DNA of 22,304 bases from VBCK01 sp036270655 (GTDB lineage Bacteria > Pseudomonadota > Gammaproteobacteria > Burkholderiales > Burkholderiaceae_F): positions 1 to 22,304 of the forward strand of contig DATBCD010000020.1 of the NCBI GenBank assembly GCA_036270655.1, read 5' to 3'. The first letter of the stretch is position 1; each line of letters starts with the position of its first letter. The position numbers were made by a program, and so were the translations under genes. This document shows positions 1-7,927 of the stretch, piece by piece. The notes under the pieces are model-generated. The model was not told the DNA's origin, did not search any database, and saw only the letters and a program-made list of their open reading frames with translations.

Positions 1-1848
1 CTGCTTGCGCAGGAAGTCGGGCATCACCCGCCAAAGGGGCTGGTTGCTGTCGTAATCGTCCTTGAACTGCTGCAGTTCGGTGACCAGGGTGTTCCATCGC
101 CCCTTGGTGATCCCGATGGTGAACATTACGAAGAACGAATAGAGGCCGGTCTTCTCAACCACCACCCCGTTCTCAGTGAGGTACTTGGTTAGTACCGCCG
201 CCGGGATGCCCTCTTCCGAAACGACACCGTCGACCTCGAGGCCCGGCATGATGATCGTGGCCTTGATCGGGTCGAGCATGTTGAACCCCGGCGCGACATC
301 GCCAAAACCATGCCAGGACTCGTTCGGGCGCAGCATCCAGTGATCGCGCTCCGCCGGCCCGTCAGGGATCGGGGCTTGCGGACCCCAGACCCGGAACCAC
401 CAGGAATCGCCGTATTCGTCGTCGATCTTTCTCATGGCCCGCCGAAAGTCGAGCGCCTCGTTGAGCGATTCCTCGACAAGGGCGCTTCCGCCGGGCGGCT
501 CCATCATCGCCGCCGCGACGTCGCACGAGGCGATGATCGCGTACTGGGGCGAGGTCGAGGTGTGCATGAGGAAGGCTTCGTTGAACATCGAGCGGTCCAG
601 CTTCTCCGCGGTGGAATCCTGGATCAGGATCTGCGAGGCTTGTGACAGGCCGGCGAGCAGCTTGTGGGTCGATTGGGTCGAGAAGATCATCGACTCGGCT
701 GCGCGTTTGCGTTCCGCATGAGGGCCGCCGATCGCGTGCATGTCACGGTAGAACCCGCTGAATGCTGCGTGCGGCAGCCAGGCCTCGTCGAAATGCAGCG
801 AATCGATCCTGCCGTCGAGTTCCGCCTTGATTGTCTCGACGTTGTAGACGATGCCGTCGTAAGTGCTCTGTGTGAGGGTCAGGATGCGCGGCTTGCCTTC
901 GGTGCCCTGCACCAGGGGGTGGTTGCGGATGCGCCGCGCGACCGAATCGAACCGAAACTCCTCGAGGGGGATCGGGCCGATGATTCCGTAGTGGTTGCGG
1001 GTCGGGGTAAGGAACACCGGTATCGCGCCGGTCAACGTGATCGCGTGCAGCACCGACTTGTGGCAGTTGCGGTCCACCACCACGACGTCGCCCGGCGCGA
1101 CGACGTAGTTCCATACGATCTTGTTCGAGGTCGAGGTGCCGTTGGTGACGAAGAACAGGTGATCGGCGCCGAAAATCCTCGCCGCGTTGCGTTCCGCCGC
1201 GGCCACCGGGCCGGAGTGATCCAGCAGGCCGCCCAGCTCGTCCACCGCGTTGCAGACGTCCGCGCGCAGCAGGTTTTCGCCGAAGAACTGGTGGAACATC
1301 TGGCCGACCGGGCTCTTCAGGAACGCGACCCCGCCTGAATGGCCCGGACAATGCCACGAATACGAACTCGTGAATGCGTACTCCGTCAGGGCGGAGAAAA
1401 ACGGCGGCGGCAGGCTCTCCAGATAGATCCGCGCTTCGCGCACGATGTACCGGGCGACGAATTCCGGCGTGTCCTCGTGCATGTGGATGAAGCCGTGAAG
1501 TTCACGCAGGATGTCGTTAGGCAGGTGGTGCGAGGTGCGCGTTTCGCCGTAGAGGAAAATCGGAATATCGGCATTGCGGTGCCGAATCTCCTGCACGAAG
1601 GCGCGCAGGTCGTTGACGATCTCCTTGCCCGTGTCGGCCGCGAATTCCTCGTCGTCGACCGAGAGGACGAAGCACGAGGCCCGGCTGTGCTGCTGTGCGA
1701 ACCCCGCGATGTCGCTGAAGCTGGTCACGCCCAGCACTTCCTCGCCGAGGGCCTCCAGCGCCCGCGCCAGGGCGCGGATTCCCAACCCGCTGGCGTTCTC
1801 GGAACGGAAATCCTCGTCGATGACAACGATCGGGAACCGGAACCGCAT
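1..1848 (-). CDS. Orn/Lys/Arg decarboxylase, biodegradative fold type I (3' end cut by window)
   Basis: PLP-dependent basic amino acid decarboxylase that converts arginine, lysine or ornithine to the matching amine plus CO2, in the cytoplasm. The first 616 residues are visible; the family is usually about 750, so the C-terminal part lies beyond base 1. An N-terminal receiver-like wing domain covers about residues 1-115. The PLP domain shows CPGHSGG, FVTNGTSTSNK, the cofactor aspartate in HFDEAW (D354), and the Schiff-base lysine in STHKLLAG (K396, codon 661-663). The distal part contains SWHGFGD and IMPGLEVDG. ATG 1848 is preferred. The only other in-frame candidate before a stop at 1891-1893 is GTG 1863. 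A CATAAT -10 candidate lies 42 bp upstream. The gene follows rimO after about 105 bp and may have its own promoter. Substrate choice among Arg, Lys and Orn cannot be decided here. Confidence 0.93.
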   Translation of the reverse strand, partial: MRFRFPIVVIDEDFRSENASGLGIRALARALEALGEEVLGVTSFSDIAGFAQQHSRASCFVLSVDDEEFAADTGKEIVNDLRAFVQEIRHRNADIPIFLYGETRTSHHLPNDILRELHGFIHMHEDTPEFVARYIVREARIYLESLPPPFFSALTEYAFTSSYSWHCPGHSGGVAFLKSPVGQMFHQFFGENLLRADVCNAVDELGGLLDHSGPVAAAERNAARIFGADHLFFVTNGTSTSNKIVWNYVVAPGDVVVVDRNCHKSVLHAITLTGAIPVFLTPTRNHYGIIGPIPLEEFRFDSVARRIRNHPLVQGTEGKPRILTLTQSTYDGIVYNVETIKAELDGRIDSLHFDEAWLPHAAFSGFYRDMHAIGGPHAERKRAAESMIFSTQSTHKLLAGLSQASQILIQDSTAEKLDRSMFNEAFLMHTSTSPQYAIIASCDVAAAMMEPPGGSALVEESLNEALDFRRAMRKIDDEYGDSWWFRVWGPQAPIPDGPAERDHWMLRPNESWHGFGDVAPGFNMLDPIKATIIMPGLEVDGVVSEEGIPAAVLTKYLTENGVVVEKTGLYSFFVMFTIGITKGRWNTLVTELQQFKDDYDSNQPLWRVMPDFLRKQ

Positions 1849-1889
1849 GGATATGGCTGCCACCTGCAGGGGGATCGGAATTGGGCGCG

Positions 1890-1895
1890 ATTATG
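1890..1895 (-). promoter_or_regulatory. candidate -10 box for the decarboxylase gene
   Basis: On the minus strand this reads CATAAT (5 of 6 to consensus). It lies in the 105-bp gap between rimO and the decarboxylase and would give a leader of about 35 nt. No good -35 hexamer is found at 16-18 bp, so this is a weak call. The same gap holds the perfect palindrome CTGAGCTCAG (1944-1953) abutting the rimO stop codon, but no terminator with a T-run. Confidence 0.3.
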
Positions 1896-1953
1896 CCCGC
1901 CGGAGGGAGGGGTTCGATTCGCGATAGAACTGGGACGAGACGGCTGAGCTCAG

Positions 1954-3369
1954 TCAACCCCGCTCGGGGCTTCGCAGGCCGAATAGATCGTGCTCGTCGG
2001 CGCCCTCGACGCGCACCTCGTAGCGCTGGCCGACCTCGAGCGGCGAGCCGGCCGTCACCCGCACCACGCCGTCGATCTCGGGTGCCTCGAAGCGGGTCCT
2101 CCCGATGCCGCCATCGGCGGTCGCCTCGTCGATCACGACCTGCTCGGTCCTGCCGATCCGGGCAGCGAGCCGCGTTCGTGACACGTCGGCCTGCACCTGC
2201 ATCAGCCTGGCGCGGCGCTCCTCCCGCACGGGCTCGGGCAACGCTCCGGGCAGGTCGTTAGCCGCGGCGCCCTGCACCGGGGAGTAGGCAAAGCAGCCGA
2301 CCCGGTCCAGCTGAGCCTGGCGGACGAACTCCAGCAAGGTTTCGAATTCCTGCTCGGTCTCGCCGGGAAACCCGGCGATGAAGGTGCTGCGGATCGCCAA
2401 CTCCGGGCAGGCAGCCCGCCAGGCGCGGATGCGGTCGATGTTGCGCTCCGCATTGGCCGGGCGCCGCATCAGTTTCAGAATCCTGGGGTGCGCGTGCTGG
2501 AACGGCACATCCAGGTAAGGAAGAACGCGGCCCTCGACCATCAGCGGGATCAGATCGTCGATATGGGGATACGGATAAACGTAGTGCAGGCGGATCCAGA
2601 CGCCCAGCCGGCCCAGCTCGACGGCGAGGTTTCCTACGCTGGTGCGAACCGGCCTGCCGTCGACGAAATCGGTCCGGTTGCGCAAGTCCACTCCGTACGC
2701 GCCGGTGTCCTGCGACACGATCAGCAGCTCGCGCACACCCTGCCGCACCAGGCGCTCGGCCTCCCCGACGACCTCCCCGATCGGTCGCGACACCAGTTTG
2801 CCGCGCATCGATGGAATCACGCAGAACGTGCAACTCTGATTGCAGCCCTCGGCGATCTTCAGGTAGGCGTAGTGGCGGGGGGTGAGTTTGATCCCGGCCG
2901 GCGGGATCAGATCGGCAAACGGCTCATGGGGCCGTGGCAGATGGACATGGACCGCGTCCAGCACCTGCTCGGTGGCGTGCGGTCCGGTCACCGCCAGCAC
3001 GCTGGGGTGGATGCGCCGCACCAGGCGTTCTCCGTCGGGCTCCGTGCGCGCGCCCAGGCACCCGGTGACGATCACCCGGCCGTTTTCGGACAGCGCCTCG
3101 CCGATCGCCTGCAATGATTCCTCGACCGCCGCATCGATGAAGCCGCACGTGTTGACGACCACCAGATCGGCGTCGCGATAGGTCGGGCTGATCGTGTAGC
3201 CCTCGGCGCGCAGTTGCGACAGGATCCGTTCGGAATCGACCAGCGCCTTGGGGCAGCCGAGCGAAACGAATCCCACAGCGGGCTGCTTGTTGCCGATTGC
3301 ACGGGCCGATTTGCGGCCCCCCTGGCGAGGGGCACGTTCGGCCGCGCCGAGAGCGGGCCGCGACGACAC
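1954..3369 (-). CDS. rimO: ribosomal protein S12 methylthiotransferase RimO
   Basis: Radical-SAM enzyme with two Fe-S clusters that adds a beta-methylthio group to the conserved aspartate of ribosomal protein S12. The order is an N-terminal MTTase domain with three cysteines (C39 in SLGCPKALVDSE, C75 in NTCGFID, C104 in TGCLGA), a radical-SAM core with CNQSCTFC (C176, C180, C183) followed by IPSMRG, and a C-terminal TRAM domain. SLGCPKALVDSE separates RimO from the related tRNA enzyme MiaB. The start used is GTG 3369, immediately after the phaR TAA, with a purine-rich stretch about 9 nt before it. This gives an N-terminal extension of about 30 residues before the conserved VGFVSLGC; a downstream GTG at that V has no visible ribosome site. 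It is probably cotranscribed with phaR. Confidence 0.96.
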   Translation of the reverse strand: MSSRPALGAAERAPRQGGRKSARAIGNKQPAVGFVSLGCPKALVDSERILSQLRAEGYTISPTYRDADLVVVNTCGFIDAAVEESLQAIGEALSENGRVIVTGCLGARTEPDGERLVRRIHPSVLAVTGPHATEQVLDAVHVHLPRPHEPFADLIPPAGIKLTPRHYAYLKIAEGCNQSCTFCVIPSMRGKLVSRPIGEVVGEAERLVRQGVRELLIVSQDTGAYGVDLRNRTDFVDGRPVRTSVGNLAVELGRLGVWIRLHYVYPYPHIDDLIPLMVEGRVLPYLDVPFQHAHPRILKLMRRPANAERNIDRIRAWRAACPELAIRSTFIAGFPGETEQEFETLLEFVRQAQLDRVGCFAYSPVQGAAANDLPGALPEPVREERRARLMQVQADVSRTRLAARIGRTEQVVIDEATADGGIGRTRFEAPEIDGVVRVTAGSPLEVGQRYEVRVEGADEHDLFGLRSPERG

Positions 3370-3924
3370 TTAGCCGCTCTTCTTCTCGGTCGGGGTGGTT
3401 GGGGCGGTGAACGGGAAAGTCGAGAACATCGAACGCGTCTGGTTCTGCATGTTCTCCTGCATCTGCACGAACAGGTTCTTGCTCTGCTCGATGTAGTTTG
3501 TCATCATCGACTGGATCATCGGGGCCTGCATGTTGACGAACTGCGTCCAGGCTTCCGGCCCGATCTTGTTGGTGTCGTAAAACGCGCGGCTCTGCTCCTG
3601 CAGCTTGCGCTGGATGTCGATAAATGCCTGGATGTTCTTTTCCAGGTAGGAACCCATGATTCCCTGCATCGCATTTCCGTAAAAACGGATGATTTGCGAA
3701 AGCACGGGCGACGTGAACATCGGCATTCCAGCCTGCTCTTCTTCCAGGATGATCTGCAGCAGGATCGGCCGTGTCAGATCCTCGCTGGATTTGGCATCGA
3801 CGACCTGGAAATCCTCCTGATCGATCACCAGCTGTTTCACGTCGGCCAGCGTGATGTAAGTGCTGGTCTGTGTGTCGTAAAGCCGCCGGTTGGGGTACTT
3901 CTTGATCAAACGTGCGCTCGCCAT
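3370..3924 (-). CDS. phaR: polyhydroxyalkanoate synthesis repressor PhaR
   Basis: DNA-binding repressor of phasin and PHB genes that also binds PHB granules, so polymer accumulation releases it from DNA. It has 184 residues, the usual size. The N-terminal PHB/PHA accumulation regulator DNA-binding domain (about residues 4-65) starts with the hallmark LIKKYPNRRLYDTQTSTYI. The granule-binding domain follows (about 68-110), then a Gln/Met-rich helical tail. The frame stays open upstream to 4689 only because it runs out of frame through phaB. ATG 3924 is chosen because the family motif begins there and AGGA sits about 10 nt upstream. The gene lies 125 bp after phaB with its own promoter candidate and directly abuts rimO. 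Confidence 0.96.
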   Translation of the reverse strand: MASARLIKKYPNRRLYDTQTSTYITLADVKQLVIDQEDFQVVDAKSSEDLTRPILLQIILEEEQAGMPMFTSPVLSQIIRFYGNAMQGIMGSYLEKNIQAFIDIQRKLQEQSRAFYDTNKIGPEAWTQFVNMQAPMIQSMMTNYIEQSKNLFVQMQENMQNQTRSMFSTFPFTAPTTPTEKKSG

Positions 3925-3948
3925 GTTGCTCGGGTCCTGTCTGGGGCG

Positions 3949-3958
3949 GCAACGTTGC
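3949..3958. promoter_or_regulatory. palindrome GCAACGTTGC in the phaR leader, possible operator
   Basis: A perfect 10-bp palindrome centred about 30 bp upstream of the phaR start and downstream of the phaR -10 candidate. PhaR proteins are known to repress their own gene in several PHB producers and to favour TGC-rich sites. That this palindrome is such a site is inference; no second copy was noticed near phaC. Confidence 0.3.
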
Positions 3959-4001
3959 AGCGCGGAATACGCAGCACCGCGATACCGTGAAACCCCTAAG
4001 G

Positions 4002-4007
4002 ATTGTA
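4002..4007 (-). promoter_or_regulatory. candidate -10 box for phaR
   Basis: The minus strand reads TACAAT (5 of 6 to consensus) in the phaB-phaR gap, about 78 bp before the phaR ATG. The -35 region at 17 bp is poor. The position suits separate transcription of phaR-rimO from the phaCAB mRNA. Confidence 0.35.
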
Positions 4008-4049
4008 CCGTCTTGCGGCGATGCCGGTGCGGAGGGGCAGTCTTACCTC

Positions 4050-4784
4050 TTAGCCCATATGCAGGCCGCCGTTGCACGAGAAGTCGGCCCCGGTCGTGAA
4101 GCCGGCATCCTCGGTCGTGAGCCAACCCACGATCGAGGCGATCTCCTCGGCCTTGCCGAGCCGCTTGACCGGGATCGACTGGATGATCTTCTCCCGAACG
4201 TCCTCGCGGACCGCCATCACCATGTCGGTGCCGATATATCCAGGCGAAACGGTGTTGACCGTGATCCCCTTGCTGGCGACTTCCTGGGCCAGGGACATCG
4301 TGAAGCCGTGCATTCCGGCTTTCGCGGCCGAATAATTGGTCTGGCCGAACTGGCCCCTTTCGCCGTTGATCGACGAGATGTTGATGATGCGGCCCCAGTT
4401 GCGGTCCAGCATGCCGTCGATCACCTGCTTGGTGACATTGAACAGGCTGTTCAGGTTGGTGTCGATCACTGCCCGCCAGTCCGCCAGGCTCATCTTGCGA
4501 AACACGCCGTCGCGCGTGATGCCGGCGTTGTTGACCAGGATGTCGATCGGGCCGACCTCGCGCCTGGCCCGATCGAAAGCCTCTTTGGTCGAGTCCCAGT
4601 CGGCAACGTTTCCCATCGAGCAGACGAAGCGGTAGCCGTCCCCGGCCTGCTCGGCGAGCCATTTCGCGTGATCGCGCGTCGGGCCGCAACCCGCGATCAC
4701 CTGATTGCCCATGTCGTGGAGCTTGCGGCAGATGGCGGTGCCGATGCCGCCCATACCGCCCGTGACGTACGCGATCTTTGCCAT
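4050..4784 (-). CDS. phaB: acetoacetyl-CoA reductase PhaB
   Basis: NADPH-dependent reductase converting acetoacetyl-CoA to (R)-3-hydroxybutyryl-CoA, the second PHB step, in the cytosol. It is a short-chain dehydrogenase of 244 residues. The nucleotide site is VTGGMGGIG (residues 7-15), NNAG lies at 85-88, and the catalytic residues are S138, Y151 and K155 in YSAAK. The stretch GRIINISSINGERGQFGQTN and the C-terminus TGADFSCNGGLHMG closely match PhaB of Cupriavidus as I recall it, and separate it from FabG. An excellent ribosome site AGGAGA (4791-4796) lies 6 nt before the ATG. It follows phaA by 66 bp, in the same operon. Confidence 0.97.
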   Translation of the reverse strand: MAKIAYVTGGMGGIGTAICRKLHDMGNQVIAGCGPTRDHAKWLAEQAGDGYRFVCSMGNVADWDSTKEAFDRARREVGPIDILVNNAGITRDGVFRKMSLADWRAVIDTNLNSLFNVTKQVIDGMLDRNWGRIINISSINGERGQFGQTNYSAAKAGMHGFTMSLAQEVASKGITVNTVSPGYIGTDMVMAVREDVREKIIQSIPVKRLGKAEEIASIVGWLTTEDAGFTTGADFSCNGGLHMG

Positions 4785-4850
4785 GACCTGTCTCCTAGTC
4801 GAGCGCTGCGATCCGCCCCGAACGACGCGATCGGTCGCCCCGTCTCCTTG

Positions 4851-6032
4851 TTAGCCGCGCTCCACGGCAACCGCCACACCCATGCCTCCGCCGATGCAAA
4901 GGGAGGCCAGCCCGCGCCTGGCGTCGCGGCGCTTCATCTCGTGCAGCAGGGTGACCAGGATCCGGCAGCCGGAGGCGCCGATCGGGTGACCCAGCGCGAT
5001 GGCGCCACCGTTCACATTGATCCGGCTGGTATCCCAGGCCATCTCCTTGTTGACCGCGCACGCCTGGGCAGCAAACGCCTCGTTGATCTCCATCAGGTCC
5101 AGATCGGCCGGCTTCCAGCCGGCGCGCTGCAACGCCTTGCGCGAGGCCGGCACTGGCCCCATGCCCATCACTTTCGGATCGACGCCCGCCGATCCGAACG
5201 CGCGGATCCGCGCCAGCACCGGCAGCCCGAGCGTCTTGGCGCGGCTTTCCGACATCACGACCACGGCGGCGGCCCCGTCGTTGATTCCCGAGGCATTGCC
5301 CGCGGTCACGCTGCCTTCCTTGTCGAAAGCCGGCTTCAACGCCGCCATCGTATCGACGGTGGCGTCGCCGCGGATGAATTCATCGTCCACGAAGGGCACC
5401 GGGTCGCCTTTTCGCTGCGGGATCGGAACCGCCACGATTTCCTCCCGGAAGCGGCCCGCTTCGCGCGCGGCAAGGGCCTTGCGTTGAGAGGCGACCGCGA
5501 ACTCGTCCTGCATCGTGCGGGAGATGCCGTACTCCCGGGCGACGTTTTCGGCCGTGATCCCCATGTGATATCGGTTGTACACGTCCCACAGGCCGTCGAC
5601 GATCATGCTGTCGATCAGCTTGGCGTCGCCCATCCGGAACCCCTCGCGCGATCCAAGCAGAACGTGCGGCGCCAGGGTCATGTTTTCCTGGCCGCCGGCG
5701 ACCACGACCTCGGCGTCCGAGTTGGCGATCGCCTGCGCCGCCAGCATCACGGCCCGCAGGCCGCTGCCGCAGACCATGTTGACCGTCATGGACGGCACCG
5801 CGACCGGCAGCCCGGACTTGATCGCGGCCTGGCGCGCGGGATTCTGCCCGGAGCCCGCCGTCAGAACCTGCCCGAAGATCACCTCGTCGACCTGCTCGGG
5901 GGCCACCCGGGCCCGTTTCAGTGCCTCGGTGATCACCAGAGCTCCCAGCTCCGGCGCGCTGATCTTGGCCAGAGCCCCGCCGAACTTCCCGATCGCGGTT
6001 CGTGTCGCGGAAACAATCACGGCTTGCTGCAT
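4851..6032 (-). CDS. phaA: acetyl-CoA acetyltransferase (beta-ketothiolase) PhaA
   Basis: Biosynthetic thiolase that condenses two acetyl-CoA to acetoacetyl-CoA, the first PHB step; a tetramer in this family. It has 393 residues. The nucleophile is C88 in NMVCGSG. The active-site NEAF lies at 317-320, H349 in GHPIGASG, and the general-base C379 in CIGGGMG. These positions equal those of the well-studied Cupriavidus enzyme. A strong ribosome site AGGAGG (6040-6045) sits 7 nt before the ATG and overlaps the last codons of phaC. The start lies only 3 nt after the phaC stop, so translation is probably coupled. Confidence 0.97.
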   Translation of the reverse strand: MQQAVIVSATRTAIGKFGGALAKISAPELGALVITEALKRARVAPEQVDEVIFGQVLTAGSGQNPARQAAIKSGLPVAVPSMTVNMVCGSGLRAVMLAAQAIANSDAEVVVAGGQENMTLAPHVLLGSREGFRMGDAKLIDSMIVDGLWDVYNRYHMGITAENVAREYGISRTMQDEFAVASQRKALAAREAGRFREEIVAVPIPQRKGDPVPFVDDEFIRGDATVDTMAALKPAFDKEGSVTAGNASGINDGAAAVVVMSESRAKTLGLPVLARIRAFGSAGVDPKVMGMGPVPASRKALQRAGWKPADLDLMEINEAFAAQACAVNKEMAWDTSRINVNGGAIALGHPIGASGCRILVTLLHEMKRRDARRGLASLCIGGGMGVAVAVERG

Positions 6033-6035
6033 CGC

Positions 6036-7826
6036 TCAGCCTCCTGCAGTTGCGTCCTGTGCCCTTTGACGTACGTAGCGTCCGGGAGCTGCCTCGATCG
6101 CCGGGTATTTCGGGCTGCCGTAGCCTTCCGGTGCGGCGACCTCTCCGTCCCCGTAAGCCGACAGCCAGCGGTCCCAGTGGTTCCACCAACTGCCCGGCAT
6201 CTGCTGCGCTGAATCAAACCAATCGTCGGCCCGCTCCGGTAGATTGCCCCGATCATCGACCCAGTAGTTGCGCCGGTTCTTCGACGCCGGATTAACGGTG
6301 CCCGCGATATGGCCGCTGGCGCCGAGCACGAATTGAAGCTGGCCCGCAGCCACCCCGGTGAGCGCTCGAGCCGAAGCGTACGCCCCTTTCCACGGCACGA
6401 TGTGGTCCTCGCGGGCGGCGAAGACGTAGGTCGGCACGTTGATCCGTCCCAGATCGACCGGAACACCGCACGTGCGCACCTTGTTCGGTGCGACCAGGTT
6501 GTTCTCCAGGTAGGTGTTGCGCAGGTACCAGGCATACATCGGACCGGGTAAATTGGTGCTGTCGCCGTTCCAGTAAAGCAGATCGAAGGCGGGCGGCGCC
6601 CGGCCTTCCAGATAATTGCTCACCACATAGCTCCAGACCAGGTCGTTGGCGCGCAGGCTCGAGAACGTATTGGCCAGATCGCGCCCCGGCATCAGCCCGC
6701 CCTTGCCGATCGTCTCTTCGCGCATCCGGACGTGCGTCTCGTCGATGAAGATGTCCAGGATCCCGCTGTCGGAAAAATCCAGCAGTGACGTCAGCAAGGT
6801 CAGGCTGGCAACCGGATCATCGCCCTGGGCGCGCATCACCGACAGGGCGGTTCCGATCAGCGTGCCGCCGACGCAGAAGCCAAGTGCATTGACCTTGGAA
6901 GCACCTGAGATGTCGCGCGCCGCGTTCAGCGCCGCGATCGGGCCGCGCCCCACGTAATCGTCCCACGTGAGCCCGGCCTGGTCCGGTCCGGGGTTGCGCC
7001 ACGAGACCAGAAACACGGTGTTGCCGCGTTCGACGCAGAAGCGGACGAAGGAATTGTCCGATTGCAGGTCCAGAATGTAGAACTTGTTGATGCACGGCGG
7101 CACCATCAGAAACGGCCGGGCCCTCACGGTGCCCGTCAACGGCTTGTACTGGATCAGCTGGATGAGGTCGTTCTCGAAGACGACCGCCCCTTCGCTGGTC
7201 GCCACGTTGCGCCCGATCTCGAAGGCCTGCTCGTCGCTCTGCGAGATCTTGCCCTTGGCCACGTCATTCAGAAGATTCTGCAGTCCATGCGTCAGGCTTT
7301 CGCCCTTGGTCTCGGCCAGGCGCTTTTGGGCTTTCGGGTTGAACGCCAGGAAATTCGAGGGCGCCGCCGCATCGACCCATTGCGACACCGCAAAACGCAC
7401 ACGCGCCTTCAGCTTCGGGTCGGCCTCCACATTGGCGGCCAGCTCATTCATGAACTGCGCGTTAAGCAGGTAGGCGCGCGCCGTGAACGAAGCGAGCGAA
7501 TTCTCCTGCCAGGCCGGATCGGAAAAGCGCGGGTCGCCGATCGGGGCCGCGGCACGCTCCGGGTGCGTCACGAAGTCGTTCCACAGCGCGGTCATCGCCC
7601 TGATATAGCCGTCCTGCAATTCGGCCAGCCGCTGCGGCGAGATCGACAATCCGGATGACGGTGACCCCGGCGGTGTGGCAGGCAGCCACCAGCGCATCCA
7701 TGAGGCCAGTCCGAAAGGATCGTCGCCGGTCGCCGTCGCAGGCGCCGGCGGCGTCGCGACATCGGCGCCCGGCGCCGGCTCGTCGCCCGCCTGTCTGATC
7801 GCACGGTCTTCGTTTGTCATTTTCAT
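6036..7826 (-). CDS. phaC: class I poly(3-hydroxyalkanoate) synthase PhaC
   Basis: Polymerises (R)-3-hydroxybutyryl-CoA into PHB at the granule surface. With ATG 7826 it has 596 residues, close to the 589 of the Cupriavidus enzyme. An Ala/Pro-rich variable N-terminus (about 1-60) precedes the PhaC N domain and an alpha/beta-hydrolase core. The lipase-like box GFCVGG holds nucleophile C318. D474 (REDHIVPW) and H506 (GASGHIAG) complete the triad. The C-terminus has GSWWNHWDRWL and APGRYVRQRA. The frame stays open to ATG 7883, but that codon overlaps the -10 box of the predicted promoter, so it should lie upstream of the mRNA start. No clear ribosome site is seen, and ATG 7820 is also possible. 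phaC is the first gene of phaCAB. Confidence 0.97.
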   Translation of the reverse strand: MKMTNEDRAIRQAGDEPAPGADVATPPAPATATGDDPFGLASWMRWWLPATPPGSPSSGLSISPQRLAELQDGYIRAMTALWNDFVTHPERAAAPIGDPRFSDPAWQENSLASFTARAYLLNAQFMNELAANVEADPKLKARVRFAVSQWVDAAAPSNFLAFNPKAQKRLAETKGESLTHGLQNLLNDVAKGKISQSDEQAFEIGRNVATSEGAVVFENDLIQLIQYKPLTGTVRARPFLMVPPCINKFYILDLQSDNSFVRFCVERGNTVFLVSWRNPGPDQAGLTWDDYVGRGPIAALNAARDISGASKVNALGFCVGGTLIGTALSVMRAQGDDPVASLTLLTSLLDFSDSGILDIFIDETHVRMREETIGKGGLMPGRDLANTFSSLRANDLVWSYVVSNYLEGRAPPAFDLLYWNGDSTNLPGPMYAWYLRNTYLENNLVAPNKVRTCGVPVDLGRINVPTYVFAAREDHIVPWKGAYASARALTGVAAGQLQFVLGASGHIAGTVNPASKNRRNYWVDDRGNLPERADDWFDSAQQMPGSWWNHWDRWLSAYGDGEVAAPEGYGSPKYPAIEAAPGRYVRQRAQDATAGG

Positions 7827-7842
7827 TTTGGTTGGTCGCCAC

Positions 7843-7858
7843 GCCGCGTGTGCGCGGC
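7843..7858 (-). promoter_or_regulatory. hairpin in the phaC 5' leader
   Basis: GCCGCG, a CACA loop and CGCGGC form a perfect 6-bp stem. It ends 16 nt before the phaC ATG, in a leader of about 49 nt that lacks an obvious ribosome site. It could affect translation initiation; a role is not shown. Confidence 0.35.
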
Positions 7859-7881
7859 CGGCTGTCTGTCCCTCGGCACCC

Positions 7882-7911
7882 ATTGTGGCGACCGGCCCGC
7901 GCCGGTGTCAA
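7882..7911 (-). promoter_or_regulatory. sigma-70-type promoter of phaCAB
   Basis: The minus strand carries a perfect -35 TTGACA (7906-7911), an 18-bp spacer, and -10 CACAAT (7882-7887, 4 of 6 to consensus). Predicted transcription start is near 7875. It is the best promoter seen in the window. It falls in the 101-bp gap between pgeF and phaC, so phaCAB can be expressed apart from rluD-pgeF. Confidence 0.65.
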
Positions 7912-7927
7912 ACGGCGGCGCGGCGCT

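Noticed and set aside
3370..4689. 439-residue frame suggesting a fusion upstream of phaR
   Set aside because: The first 255 residues are an out-of-frame reading of phaB. The PhaR family start is at 3924 with a ribosome site.
3912..6212. 766-residue plus-strand open frame
   Set aside because: It lies antisense to phaB and phaA, both certain genes, and shows only His/Arg/Asp-rich GC-driven composition without any domain.
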